This document shows positions 37,795-48,359 of a stretch of 64,000 nt of DNA, piece after piece (positions within the stretch are counted from its first letter, which is position 1; every line of letters starts with the position of its first letter). Source of the DNA: Gordius sp. MW1. Taxonomy: Eukaryota > Nematomorpha > Gordioida > Gordea > Gordiidae. A model generated the notes under the pieces. That model had not been told where the DNA came from, made no database searches, and was given only the letters and a program-made list of their open reading frames with translations. Location: contig OZ038529.1 in assembly GCA_964036665.1 (NCBI GenBank), positions 3,100,001-3,164,000 on the forward strand, written 5' to 3'. The position numbers and the translations under genes were made by a program.

Positions 37795-40281
37795 ATGAAA
37801 AATCGTTTACTAGTATTTGTATTAATATTAATATTCAATGCATTACCTCTATCTTATGCTGGTAAATTTTACAATATTATATTTGTTAAGGCCATTAGAT
37901 TTTTCACCTGTTTTGTTTGTTCTTAAGAGCATGCCTAATTTTATGTATAATGCAGCAGGGATTTTTGAATATGAAAGTAGTGTTCTCGTTGCCCATATAA
38001 CAAATGTTTATACTACCCTCTCTGAACAAACCTTTTTTAAAGATAAGCCAATGTCTTAAGTAGGCTTTTAAACTTTAAAAATAGGCTGTTTACGCCATTT
38101 ATGGTATTTATTAATAGGATGGATGAACAATAAGGATATAGAATATATTTATATATATACACTAGGAATACAATATCATCAATAATAACATATTACATCT
38201 TACAAGGTCCATTTATTATCTAGTTAATATTAATTTATATTTGATTACAAAAGTAAAGCTTTAAAATTAGTATTGATTCCAAAATTGATGCCAATAGATC
38301 AAGTGTAAATATCTCAATCTCAAAATTTAATAGTTTGTGAAAGGAAATGAAATTTTTTATACAAATTAAGTTAAGTGTTATCAAATATTATGTATTGTAT
38401 GTAAACATGGGCGTAGCCAAGGGTGGGGCAGGAAGGGGCGGCTGCCCCCCTCTAAATCCAAAGATTTGTCGAAATTTATTAAAATTATGGCTAAAATTTC
38501 AAAAAATAATTATTTTGCCCCTCTTTAAATCATTATTTCCCCTTTCTCAATCCAATGCTGGCTACGTTGATGTATGTAAATTATCGAAAGTTCGTGGACG
38601 TGGTAGGTATAGTAATAATAATTGACTTATCAAAAATAAATACATGAGTTTGAACATGGGCGTAGCCGGGGGGGGGGCCCCCCTAAATGGCGAAAAAAAA
38701 AATTTTCAATGCAAAAAGCCTTAAAAATTAAAAAAAATTATGTTTTGCCCCCCCCCCCTAATTGAACTTTGAACGTTTCGCCCCCCCCCCCCCTAATCCA
38801 AAACCTGGCTACGCCCATGAGTTTGAATAAGATAGGTATGAGTAAGCCATTTTAATTTAGAAATAATTTTGGTTTTAAGAAGCAATTTAATATCACAAAG
38901 TGTATGATTTGTTTAAAAAAGAAGCACAAGTTGACTGGTATGGCTTAAAAACTATATTTATGAATTAAAATCAAATTACGCGATATTTAGTATATTTTGT
39001 GTAATTCTTAGGCATTAAAAAGTTGTTAAACTACTTATATAAATTTTTATTTTTATACAAAATTTTGTTTTTATAAAATTAATCTAAAATTGGCGATAAA
39101 TGACTTAAATTCTAATAAAACCAATAAGGATATTATTTAATCAATTTTTGAAATATTAATACTTTATTCAATTTAAGAAGAAGACGAAACATTGTGCAGA
39201 TTAAAAAAAGATAAAGGCGATTGCTCAAACGCTGTGGAACGTTGGTACTTTAATTATTGGAAGAGCAAATGTCAAGTCTTTTTCTATAGTAATTTTTTGT
39301 TTGTATACATAATTAATAATCTATAAGTACCTTCCTTCATAAGTATTTAGACTTTTTTTAAAAATATATTTTTGTTTAATTATATGTTTATGTTTTGCGT
39401 ATTAATAAATACAGTTGATTTAAAATTCTACTAAATTGATTGCTAGAAATTCAATATTACCGTAGCCATGGGCGTACGCAGGTTTTGGATTAAGGGGGGG
39501 GGGGAACGTTTAAAAGTTCAATTAGAGTAGGGCAAAACATAAATTTTTTTTAATTTTTCAAAGTTAGGGGGGGCCTGCCCCCCCTGGCTACGCCAATGAT
39601 TGTAGCTCTTTAAACCAGATACCAGAAAGACCCAGTATCTGTCCGACCTGTCGGAAATTTAAATTTTCGGACGGACCCTAACATGATTTCAACGAGATTT
39701 TTCTTTATAGTGTATTAATTTATCTTCATCTATTACTTTGTCACCTTTTTAACGAAATGTTTGATATTAACTTATGTAATTCTTATCGATCGAAAATTAT
39801 ATTAGAAATTCTTGGAAAGTACGACAAAATTACTTTTAAAAATTTCAAAAATCTTTATTTCGGACGGGCAGTTCGGGCAGCTCTAATGATTCGGGCATGG
39901 TCGGGCAGACATAAAGGTAAGGGCTAGCAATTTAGTTATAAAATTGGACCGGATCGGGTTCGCGCAAAAATATCCAAACATATCTGACCTCTGCTTCCAA
40001 CGAATCTAAAATGCGTTGTAAAACCTCTAATGTCACTTTTATTTCGGTTTATTAATAAAGTAACGGATCTAAGATTATACATTTAAACCTTAAAAGGCAT
40101 TATTATTTAAACTTTATATATAAAATTTTTAAAATATTTTAATTAACTGGCCTTTAATTATTATGCGGTGAATATAGCTGGTTGTGGAGGTAATGAAAAC
40201 AATTTTGTGACTTGGAAAGAATGTCAAGCAGCTTGTGGATTTATGGTGGAAGTTGTTGGGAATAATCCCAGACCATTATAG
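37795..40281 (+). CDS. Secreted single Kunitz-domain protein, three exons
   Basis: Exons 37795-37861, 39178-39288 and 40178-40281 (stop TAG) join in phase 1 at both junctions, giving 93 aa. Exon 1 encodes a signal peptide of about 22 residues (MKNRLL, then a hydrophobic run). The mature part is one complete Kunitz/BPTI fold with the canonical spacing C-x8-C-x15-C-x7-C-x12-C-x3-C and the typical CQVFFY and CGGNENNF motifs. A 12-residue tail follows the last Cys. The P1 residue after the second Cys is Ser, followed by Asn where Ala/Gly is usual, so strong trypsin inhibition is unlikely; a chymotrypsin/elastase-like or non-inhibitory role is possible. The intron between signal and domain holds two MITEs. 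Secretion and fold are well supported; target unknown. Confidence 0.9.
38406..38572. mobile_element. MITE family B copy with perfect 8-bp target duplication
   Basis: CATGGGCGTAGCCAAGG to GCTGGCTACGTTGATG. TATGTAAA lies immediately on both sides (38398-38405 and 38573-38580), a perfect 8-bp target duplication, which points to hAT-type mobilisation of family B. Confidence 0.9.
38655..38819. mobile_element. MITE family B2 copy with perfect 8-bp target duplication
   Basis: CATGGGCGTAGCCGGGGG to CCTGGCTACGCCCATG, with a different interior (AATTTTCAATGCAAAAAGCC, TTATGTTTTGCCCCCCCC). AGTTTGAA is duplicated on both sides (38647-38654 and 38820-38827). Subfamily B2 also includes 39467-39598 and 63886-64000. 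Confidence 0.9.
39467..39598. mobile_element. MITE family B2, inverted shorter copy
   Basis: CATGGGCGTACGCAGG to CCTGGCTACGCCAATG in the second intron of the Kunitz gene. Flanking ACCGTAGC and ATTGTAGC agree at 6 of 8 positions. Confidence 0.8.
39620..40010. repeat. CGGGC-iterated repeat, family C copy 2
   Basis: Shares CGGGCAGTTCGGGCAGCTCT, ATTCGGGCATGG and TTTAGTTATAAAAT with 4905-5370, here within Kunitz intron 2. Both ends carry short GGACC/CGGAC runs. Confidence 0.55.
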
Positions 40282-41860
40282 TATCTCTTTTACGATGGCA
40301 GATTTGAACTCAATGCCATAATATTACGAAATATGAATATTTAGATTTAATTTCGTTCTTAGTCATAAGTTGTTCATATTTAAACAACATTATATTGTTT
40401 TAGATATGTTACAAATATGATAGAAAAAATACATAGACTTATATATTTACCAAATTTTTAGCCTACTCCGTCATTGAGCTTTTCGATTTATAAGTTGCTA
40501 GGTTATTCATAGGCAAGAACATGTAAAAATACAAACAAATTTAAAGTTAAAGAATTAGAACTTAGGATTAATATGTTAATTAATCATATAAGGTAAATTT
40601 CTCAATAAACTTAGATGTTTTAAATCTTTTAATTTGTTTAATATTTGATGTTATTTAAATTAGGCTTTAAAATTGCAAACATCTGCAAAGCTATATTTGA
40701 TTAAACTTAAAAATGATTAAAAGAAACCTGAAATCTGAACTGAGGATCAAATTCAGCTTTTCGCTTGCCATAGAGAATTTTTTTAGAGATAATAGAAAAA
40801 TATTTTGATGCAGATAACATGTTAATAAAAGAGCTGCCTACAAAAGGTTTATAAAACAATATTTATGATTAACATGCAATGCATTGCACTAATATTTATC
40901 TTTCCCCTTCATTAAAATAAAGAGTAAAAAATTCTGCATAGCCCTATTATCTTCAAACACTTTTATTCCATTGGTCGCTTCGTGTTCGTTCAGGCACCTT
41001 TGGCAAACACTTAGCTTTTTTAAAGAGGTAGGATTCTATTTTTTTTGGTATTCTTATAGCCATTTACAATTTTAAATCGTTCGCCGATTCTTGGCCAATT
41101 TTGGAGGAATCCTTTCGATGATGCTATATCAGAATAGTTAATAATTTTATTTGACGCATTTTGTTTTTCATGTATTTATATTATATTACTGTCAACGGAT
41201 TTCAAATAAACTTAAAAAGACCAGTAAGAATTAATACACAGGTTCTGACTATATTAAATACACCATGTTTTAAGCTCGAGTTACCACAAAGCACCTCCCT
41301 GTAATTATGGATGTAAGCCCATTGTGCTTCAAAAAGCGTTTTGTAGAATTTATTAACAACTCGCTTTTAAATTATAATAGTTTTAAATTTACCTACATGT
41401 TTCAACATTATTTTAGATATATTCAATATTTTATCTTAGTTAATAGATTAAGATAATGATAAAAAAATATATATATATATATTTAATTTTTTATTTCTCT
41501 CAAAATATATTATGATATTCCTCTAAGTCTACTACTATCAAAGAATATGGTTCTAGTGTATTATTTTAATTGTGTTCCTCATCCTATATTATGAATTTTA
41601 AATACAAAAATCTTAACAAATAAAATTTAATTAAACAAACGCTAAGATCAACTTAAACTACACAAAGTATGATAATAATCTAAATTGCTCAAACACAAAA
41701 AGTTTTTATTTATGCGAAAATAAACGCCGTAGCATGCATTATAAAAGCGCGAAATCCCATCGAGGACGTATCGCGAAGAAAATAAGTAAAATTCAAACAG
41801 AATTATTTTTGGAAATACAGGGTTATAAAAGTTAATGTGTTCTATACACTTAAAAAAATG
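40282..41860. other. AT-rich intergenic region
   Basis: No exon, known repeat or RNA gene can be supported. The 3' UTR of the Kunitz gene presumably occupies the start. A short TA microsatellite lies near 41466-41482. Confidence 0.4.
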
Positions 41861-42950
41861 AGAATCCTAGCTTGCTAGCACATCTGCGCTAGCAAGCGGC
41901 ATTTCACTGCTTCCAATATATTAAGCGAGAGGGGGAGGGAGTAATTGTGGTGCAGTGCATTGAACCCACATCACCATGCTCTTCAAGATCACTTCCTCTA
42001 ACCCGAGTGTTGATCTCTCTCAGCACGCTCTTCGCCCTGAGTTTTTGACAGACAACAAACGTTTTCTATCTGTAGTTTGTCGGGCCTAAGTATCTAAGAA
42101 ATTTCTTCGGAAGCCGTAATTGAATTCGCACTTATCTTGGGTTAACGGGATAAGTCTTCTACGATAGATGTTTGTGTTCGTATTTTCTAATTCACAGTCC
42201 TTCCCCTTAAAGCTTCCCACGGGGGCGCGGTTGTTGTAACTCAACGTGACATCGACGGCTGACAGCACCACGTACATCTGGGCGTCGTTGGGTTCAGGTT
42301 ACTCTCAATGTTTTCATCTCACGCAACCCAACAGTACTACATTGCTTTCACCTGCTCTAAGTGAGCGATATCTTAGCTAGGAGCAGACAGAAACATCTTG
42401 GTCTAGATCGCGCAGATCGCTCCCTAATGAAATCTGCTACCGACACTGGGACCCGCGACATTAACTGCGTGTAAAGATTTCGTCACCAGGCGTATCTTGC
42501 CTAAAAATTAACTCCGCCTACCATTAACACCTGGGGAAATAAACTCCAAGGCAGGTAACCTTGGCCTGACTCATGTAAATCGAACAATGCGCAACCAGCA
42601 AACCTAATTGCCCACCTAGGAAATCCGACCCCATCAAACCTACTAAGAGGTCATAAGGCGTATAGCCAAAAACAGGTCATTAAAGGCACTAAGCCTCCAT
42701 AGATAAATTTAAAACTGGGTTCAACTGCGCAGATGCAATACTTAATTTTACACCCGGATCATTGGCCATACACTCATTGGTTTGTACGGCAGAATTCCTT
42801 CTGGCTTGTCTTTAACATCCCTATGCACCGTCATTGCATATTGACCACACTGCCTGTACATTTCATGCATAGCGTTACGTACCATCGCGTACTGTCCCCC
42901 CCCCCCGCCATCTTTCATCAAACAAATACCGACATAATTTTTTAGAAACT
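41861..42950. other. GC-richer island of unknown origin
   Basis: About 1.1 kb whose base composition is clearly closer to 45% GC than its AT-rich surroundings. There is no convincing coding frame; the 63-codon minus-strand frame at 42086-42277 matches nothing I recognise. A 13-base poly-C run sits near 42897. The compositional jump suggests a decayed mobile element, but no termini were found. Confidence 0.35.
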
Positions 42951-43644
42951 GTTATAGTGTTCGATAGCATCGTAATTTTATATTCTCGGCGCCCTTGATG
43001 AATAATAACGAACGATGATTTACGGACACATGTGCGTCATTAATATCAATATATATATAACAGCAATTTCATGCGAAAAAAGTAAAACAACATGCATTTT
43101 AGAATTAAACGTGATTTAAAAAATGGAAATAAAAAATAGGGTCATCCTATTGATCGTATCTATAAATGTAGCATAAATTTTAAATTTATCGATGGGCCCG
43201 TAGAGGGCCGATCTTGGCAAGGGCCCTGGTTTCAAGTCTATGGAAAAATTATAACGGTCGGAAATTTTCAAAATGGGTAAGAACTCCTAAAGTGGACAAT
43301 AAAAGTTACGGTCGAGATATTTCTTCACCTTTTTTTTGATCATGTGATATAATTGCTCGAACTATCGCATGCATTTCCCTCTACCTATCCACCGATTTTA
43401 TACAACAAGTTATATTACTATGGATTGAAAGTACGTAATATGCTTAATGACATTGGCATTTTTTTCAAAGCATTAATCAACTCACAATAATTTTGCTTCT
43501 TTATAGTTTAATAACATCATAATTTAAGTACAGTGCTAACTGAGAATAAGCAGGTAGGATACAGAGTGAAACAAATTAGTGGCCAATTCTCTTAAGTTGG
43601 AACAAATAGTTGTTAGTTTACTCTCCTTGTACGAAAAAACTATT

Positions 43645-43649
43645 ATATC
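43645..43649 (+). repeat. 5-bp target site duplication, left
   Basis: ATATC directly precedes the TG end of the palindromic LTR insertion and recurs directly after its right end at 44670-44674. Confidence 0.8.
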
Positions 43650-44669
43650 TGTGGTGTTCAACCTAAACCCCCCCCCACACATACTTACACTTATACCCTA
43701 CTATTTTTATAGTTATCCAATTTAATTATGGCAAATTTATTTTATGACTGATGAGTCATCGTTGTTACCACGAGTTGGTACCACTTCGCTTTTTATTACC
43801 TATCTCGAGCGAGCGAATTTAATTACTTCGCGTTAGTTAGTGTTATTGCACAATCATCATTATTCATTAATTTTAATTCCTCATTCTCGTTTTTCATATA
43901 TATATTTGTGTTTCGCCTAGTTGAATAAAAAATATACTTTTGGAAGACTAATTAATTTTAAAAAGATAATTGTCCTCCCTTTTTGGGGGAGGACCGAAAT
44001 TCTAATAATTCATTAACTTATGGGATTCCTTAATTGGAGCTATCCTTTAGAAAATATTATTCTCCGTTTAAATAAATAAATTAGTTGTCTGAGCCAAGAT
44101 AAGGCTCAGACTTATACAAAATATTGGCGCCGGAAAGGTGGAATCGAACCACTTCGCCGTTAAGCGACTACAGGTTACAAGCCTGCACCCCAAATATTTT
44201 GTATAAGTCTGAGCCTTATCTTGGCTCAGACAACTAATTTATTTATTTAAACGGAGAATAATATTTTCTAAAGGATAACTCCAATTAAGGAATCCCATAA
44301 GTTAATGAATTATTAGAATTTCGGTCCTCCCCCAAAAAGGGAGGACAATTATCTTTCTAAAATTAATTAGTCTTCCAAAAGTATATTTTTTATTCAACTA
44401 GGCGAAACACAAATATATATATGAAAAACGAGAATGAGGAATTAAAATTAATGAATAATGATGATTGTGCAATAACACTAACTAACGCGAAGTAATTAAA
44501 TTCGCTCGCTCGAGATAGGTAATAAAAAGCGAAGTGGTACCATCTCGTGGTAACAACGATAACTCATCAGTCATAAAATAAATTTGCCATAATTAAATTG
44601 GATAACTATAAAAATCGTAGGGTATAAGTGTAAGTATGTGTGGGGGGGGGGTTTAGGTTGAACACCACA
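43650..44669. mobile_element. Palindromic LTR / tRNA / inverted LTR insertion
   Basis: Two arms of about 475 bp (43650-44125 and 44193-44669) are inverted copies of each other, with five base differences and one poly-C length difference. Both outer ends read TGTGGTGTTCAACC going inward, and ATATC is duplicated exactly at both borders. TG...CA outer ends plus a 5-bp duplication are hallmarks of retroviral-type integrase, so each arm is read as an LTR (probable extent TG at 43650 to CA at 44118). The inner edge of the left arm is followed by TGGCGCCGG, a typical primer-binding site. The centre is tRNA-derived (44125-44191). No gag or pol is present. The arm contains AATAAA-type signals. The whole looks like an abnormal reverse-transcription product inserted in trans. 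Confidence 0.85.
44125..44191 (-). tRNA. 5'-truncated selenocysteine-tRNA copy with CCA tail (pseudo)
   Basis: On the minus strand the segment begins GGGGTGCAGG, equal to the 3' D-stem side and anticodon stem of animal tRNA-Sec. It continues with anticodon loop CTTGTAA, a long variable arm (TCGC paired with GCGA), T-arm GTGG-TTCGATT-CCAC, the 9-base acceptor strand CTTTCCGGC, discriminator G and CCA. The 4-bp T-stem with 9-bp acceptor is specific to tRNA-Sec. About the first 20 nt are missing, so it cannot be functional. The encoded CCA shows it derives from a mature tRNA or its primer-binding complement. The anticodon would be TGT, not TCA. Confidence 0.8.
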
Positions 44670-44674
44670 ATATC
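44670..44674 (+). repeat. 5-bp target site duplication, right
   Basis: ATATC, the exact partner of 43645-43649, flanking the palindromic LTR insertion. Confidence 0.8.
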
Positions 44675-46340
44675 ATTTCAAAGTCACTACATATCTCTTT
44701 CGCCAATTTTAAGCTGAATCTAAACAGTATAATTTATGACTACTTTACGAGATAAGGGCTATAAAGTCATATTTATTAAACTGATATAAAAGGAACTCTT
44801 TAAAATTAGGCATATAAACATTATTTTAGTCATTTTTAAAGAGTTTGCATAAAAAGAATTCGTTACAATTATTAAATGTAATGTCTGTAGCTTCATTGAT
44901 TATGTAGGCTTTCAATCATACGAATATAAACATCTCTATCACTTAAGGTAATCGTGACTTTTAATATTCCCGAGGTCAGGAGTAGGCCCTAGTTTTAAAT
45001 AGCCATACCTTAATCTATATTCAAACTATAATACTTGACTTTGTGTACATATAGTTGTTATAACATTGAAAAACTCAAGATTCTCCCTTACTCTAAAACG
45101 CTCGAGGTTCAATCTGACCAACGAGCGTTTTTAAGTATCAATCTCTTTCATAATTTTGTTTGTCTCTCAGCATCAGAGATCAGACCCTAGCATAATTTAA
45201 AACATCTGTAGAATATTCTTGCTAAAATTATATTTAAAATTTGGAGTGAATAGACTTCAACACTTGCGAGTCGATTATTATTAGTGCTTGGCAATTTTAA
45301 AAATTTTTAAAAGAGTATTTGGCTATAAATATATTTTCGTTTGAACCTATCGAGTCCAAATTTTAAGGAAGCAGTCGCAAAATCAATTAAAATCTAAGAA
45401 CAAATATAAGAAATGAATTTTTTAGTATAAAATCACTAACTTTAAATGTTATTAAAATTTATAGTTTTTAATATAATGCTTTTGTAATAAAGCGCTTATA
45501 TTATATTTTCTCTTTAAATTTTATTTGAGAGATATAACAATTTTGGACAAACGTGAATAAGAATATCATGTAAGAGGGAGACAGGTGGATTTATTTTCAA
45601 TCTTTTAAAATTATTTCAAAATAATTTATGCATGCTAGCCCTTAGTCGTTTTACTGATGTATAACTGTGTTTTTAAGGCAAATTAGTAAACGGTATTTTC
45701 GAAAAAGTATAATAAAACTTAAAAATAACCTTGACAAAGTGTGGTTAACTATACAAATTCTTAATGACTTATATTATTTGCAATTAAGATGTTTATAAAT
45801 GTAAAAGAAATTATTAAACTTTGCGCAATGTATAATTTACTACTATCATAGAAAATTTTGAACAAGATATTATGTATGGGCATGAATAATCAAATCCCAT
45901 ATTAAACATTTTGTCCTTGAATTTATGATGATTGTTATAATGTGAGTCAATTTATTATAATTAGAATTGTTTATATTATAAAGTCATGCGGATTGATATG
46001 CAATCTCATCTTAAATTGTCGAAATAAAATAGAATCATCTATATATTTATGCAATCATCTTTTATAAATGAATATTGCCTATTAATATATAAATCATAGT
46101 TATAATACTTATTCGAGTACCTCTAGTTGAATTTACCTCGTAGTGATGTAAGTTCCAAGTAAATAACATATTATATAAATCTATAAATCAAAGTCATCAA
46201 ATAAAATGTATATCATAACCATGAATATGCGCGTAGCTTGAGCATTTCAAAAAAGTAGTAAATAGTTTTGAAAAATGTAATAAATATTACTCAAACTGAC
46301 CACATTATTGAAAGGTTGATGAAAAAAAAATGTAATAATT

Positions 46341-46493
46341 TATGGGCGTAGCCAGGATTGAGATTAGAGGGGGGCATAAATGATATAATAAGGGGCAAAA
46401 TGAATTTTTGAAATTTTTGCCATAATTTTTAATAAATTTCAACAAATTTTAAAATTTATAGGGGGCCCCCACCCCCCCCTGGCTACGCCCGTG
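46341..46493. mobile_element. MITE family B, inverted copy
   Basis: TATGGGCGTAGCCAGGATTG to CCTGGCTACGCCCGTG, with the standard family interior in reverse orientation. Confidence 0.8.
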
Positions 46494-46582
46494 TAAATAT
46501 TGATTTCTTTATAATTGTCCAAACCTAGACTAAGACAGGGTTATATTAAATAGCGACCTCTATTTTTAGAGGTCAATATAAG

Positions 46583-46740
46583 ATATGGGAGTTGCCATAA
46601 AGATGCAGGGGCAAATTTCAATTTTGTGAATTCAACTTAAATAGGGGTTAATTATTAAAAATATACCTTTTTGCCCCTCAATACATTATTATCAAACTTC
46701 ATGCCCCCCCACCCTTATACAAATTTTGGATACGCCCATG
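46583..46740. mobile_element. MITE family B, decayed copy
   Basis: GATATGGGAGTTGCCAT at one end and TTTGGATACGCCCATG at the other. The interior retains TTTTTGCCCCTC and a C-run. Confidence 0.55.
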
Positions 46741-47077
46741 CCCTAAAAATAAGGATCCATTTTAAGGTGAAATATTTTATTTGAAGAAGAATGGCCTAAT
46801 GGGGATATTTGATGTTTGCTAAATTTTGAGCAAATAACCTTCATTCCTAATTCCCTGTAAGGTGTATATATTTAGCCAAGGTTGAATAATTGATTTTAAG
46901 ATGGTGGCCTAAAAACAAATTTGGGCCACTATTTTTGGGGACAAACATATATCAAGGTTGAGCAAATTTTGTCATATTCATACGACCCATTTAGAAGGGT
47001 GGTTATTGGGGGGATATTTAATTGAGGGTGAGGAAGGTAGGAGACCCCCTCAGGAATGGATGAATCATTCTAACTAG

Positions 47078-47087
47078 TATATAAAGG
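47078..47087 (+). promoter_or_regulatory. TATA box of micro-exon gene A
   Basis: TATATAAAGG, 80-90 bp upstream of the ATG at 47167. The paralogue has a TATA box at the same spacing from its own ATG. Confidence 0.65.
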
Positions 47088-47166
47088 AAAATTTGATAAA
47101 AGTCATCACAAATCCTTCTTGGTCTCAACACATTTTCTTCCATATTAAAATCCTCAAAACCCAATC

Positions 47167-48359
47167 ATGCAATTCTCATTGATTAACGCCATCTTCTTAG
47201 CTTTGGTTGTCGTGATATGCACTATCTCCTCAGGTGATTAATACTAATTTGACAAAATTAAATTAAATTTGAAAAATATTGATAATTTGGTGGAATAATA
47301 AATCTAAACGATTATCTTCTTTTAATAACTTAGCTGCTGCCCAAGGTAAAATTTCACCTTTTCTTAAACTTTTTCTCACATATATATAACATGATTCTTA
47401 AATAATTTATTGCAATATCATTTATAGGATCTTTCAGAGGTAGTGTTAAGAGTTTTTAAAGCTTTCTTTAGGTTTCATCACATCCAATTAATTGGCTTAA
47501 TTGTTTTTTATTTACCAATTTGTAGTTCCCATTAAACCAGGTAACAAATTTATATTATGTAAATATTTTATAACTAAAAATATTTTTATTTAAAATTATT
47601 TTAGCTGAAGAAAACGGTAAAGATTTTGCCTCTTTGATAATTTGAACATTATTTATCTAACTTCAATTAATTATTCTTTTTCTCTTAGAAGGTTTCACAG
47701 TCCCTTCCCCAAATGCTGACGAATTAGGTTATTACATAAAAATAATTAATTTTCATTTTTGAAAAAGTAGACATATTATTTAAAATTTGAAAAAAATAAC
47801 TAATGTAATTTAATATATCTTGTTTAGCTCCATTCCGTAAGAATTTAATTTTATACATTACAGTTTTATATAAAATTCAATTAATTTATTAATTTATTAT
47901 TAAATTCAAAATGATTAAACAAATCTTTCGTTTACATTGTAGGCAGGAAAGCCCGTAAGTTCTATAATCTTTGAAAAAAACATATAATGCAAATACGATT
48001 TATTTAATAAAAATATGTTTGTCATTTATTCCAATAGGTGATCTCATGATTGCCAGTAAGTTTTTGAATAAACATTTATTTAAAAATTGAAGCTCTATTT
48101 TATATTATTTCAATTATATTTTAAAATTTTTTACAAAATTATAGTGGGATACAGAGGTAAAATAGATTATTTATCAAACATAACTATTATTTTATTATTA
48201 ATAATGACAACTTTACTTTTTATTAAAAAATATAGTCCCAAAGGGAGGTTTCAAAGGCGCCCGATTGTAAGCGAATACATTTTATTTTGTTTATTTTCTA
48301 ATATTTAAAAATTTAAAATATAACTATTTAAAAATATTTTTCATTTTTTATATAGCTAA
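47167..48359 (+). CDS. Micro-exon gene A: small secreted protein from 12 exons
   Basis: Signal-peptide exon 47167-47233 (22 residues, MQFSLIN then a hydrophobic core) is followed by ten internal exons: 47334-47345, 47428-47439, 47526-47540, 47605-47616, 47689-47727, 47828-47836, 47943-47954, 48038-48055, 48145-48156 and 48236-48266. The terminal exon starts at 48356 and contributes only C plus TAA. Exon lengths are 67, 12, 12, 15, 12, 39, 9, 12, 18, 12, 31 and 4 nt. All junctions are GT/AG, and phase 1 holds at every junction except the last (phase 2). Introns are 64-108 nt. The 80-aa precursor has no Cys in its mature part and contains VPSPNADELAPF, RRKARDLMIAMGYR and the C-terminus GGFKGARF. 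It resembles the architecture of flatworm micro-exon genes; function unknown. The paralogue at 52526-54154 keeps the same exon order, which is strong independent support. Confidence 0.85.

Larger units (their letters stand above)
44675..47077. other. AT-rich intergenic region with two MITEs
   Basis: Apart from family B copies at 46341-46493 and 46583-46740 I see nothing that can be supported. The region ends at the promoter of the micro-exon gene. Confidence 0.4.

Noticed and set aside
43743-43770. CTGATGAG in the LTR arm as a hammerhead ribozyme core
   Set aside because: No GAAA follows at the required place and the flanking helices do not form.
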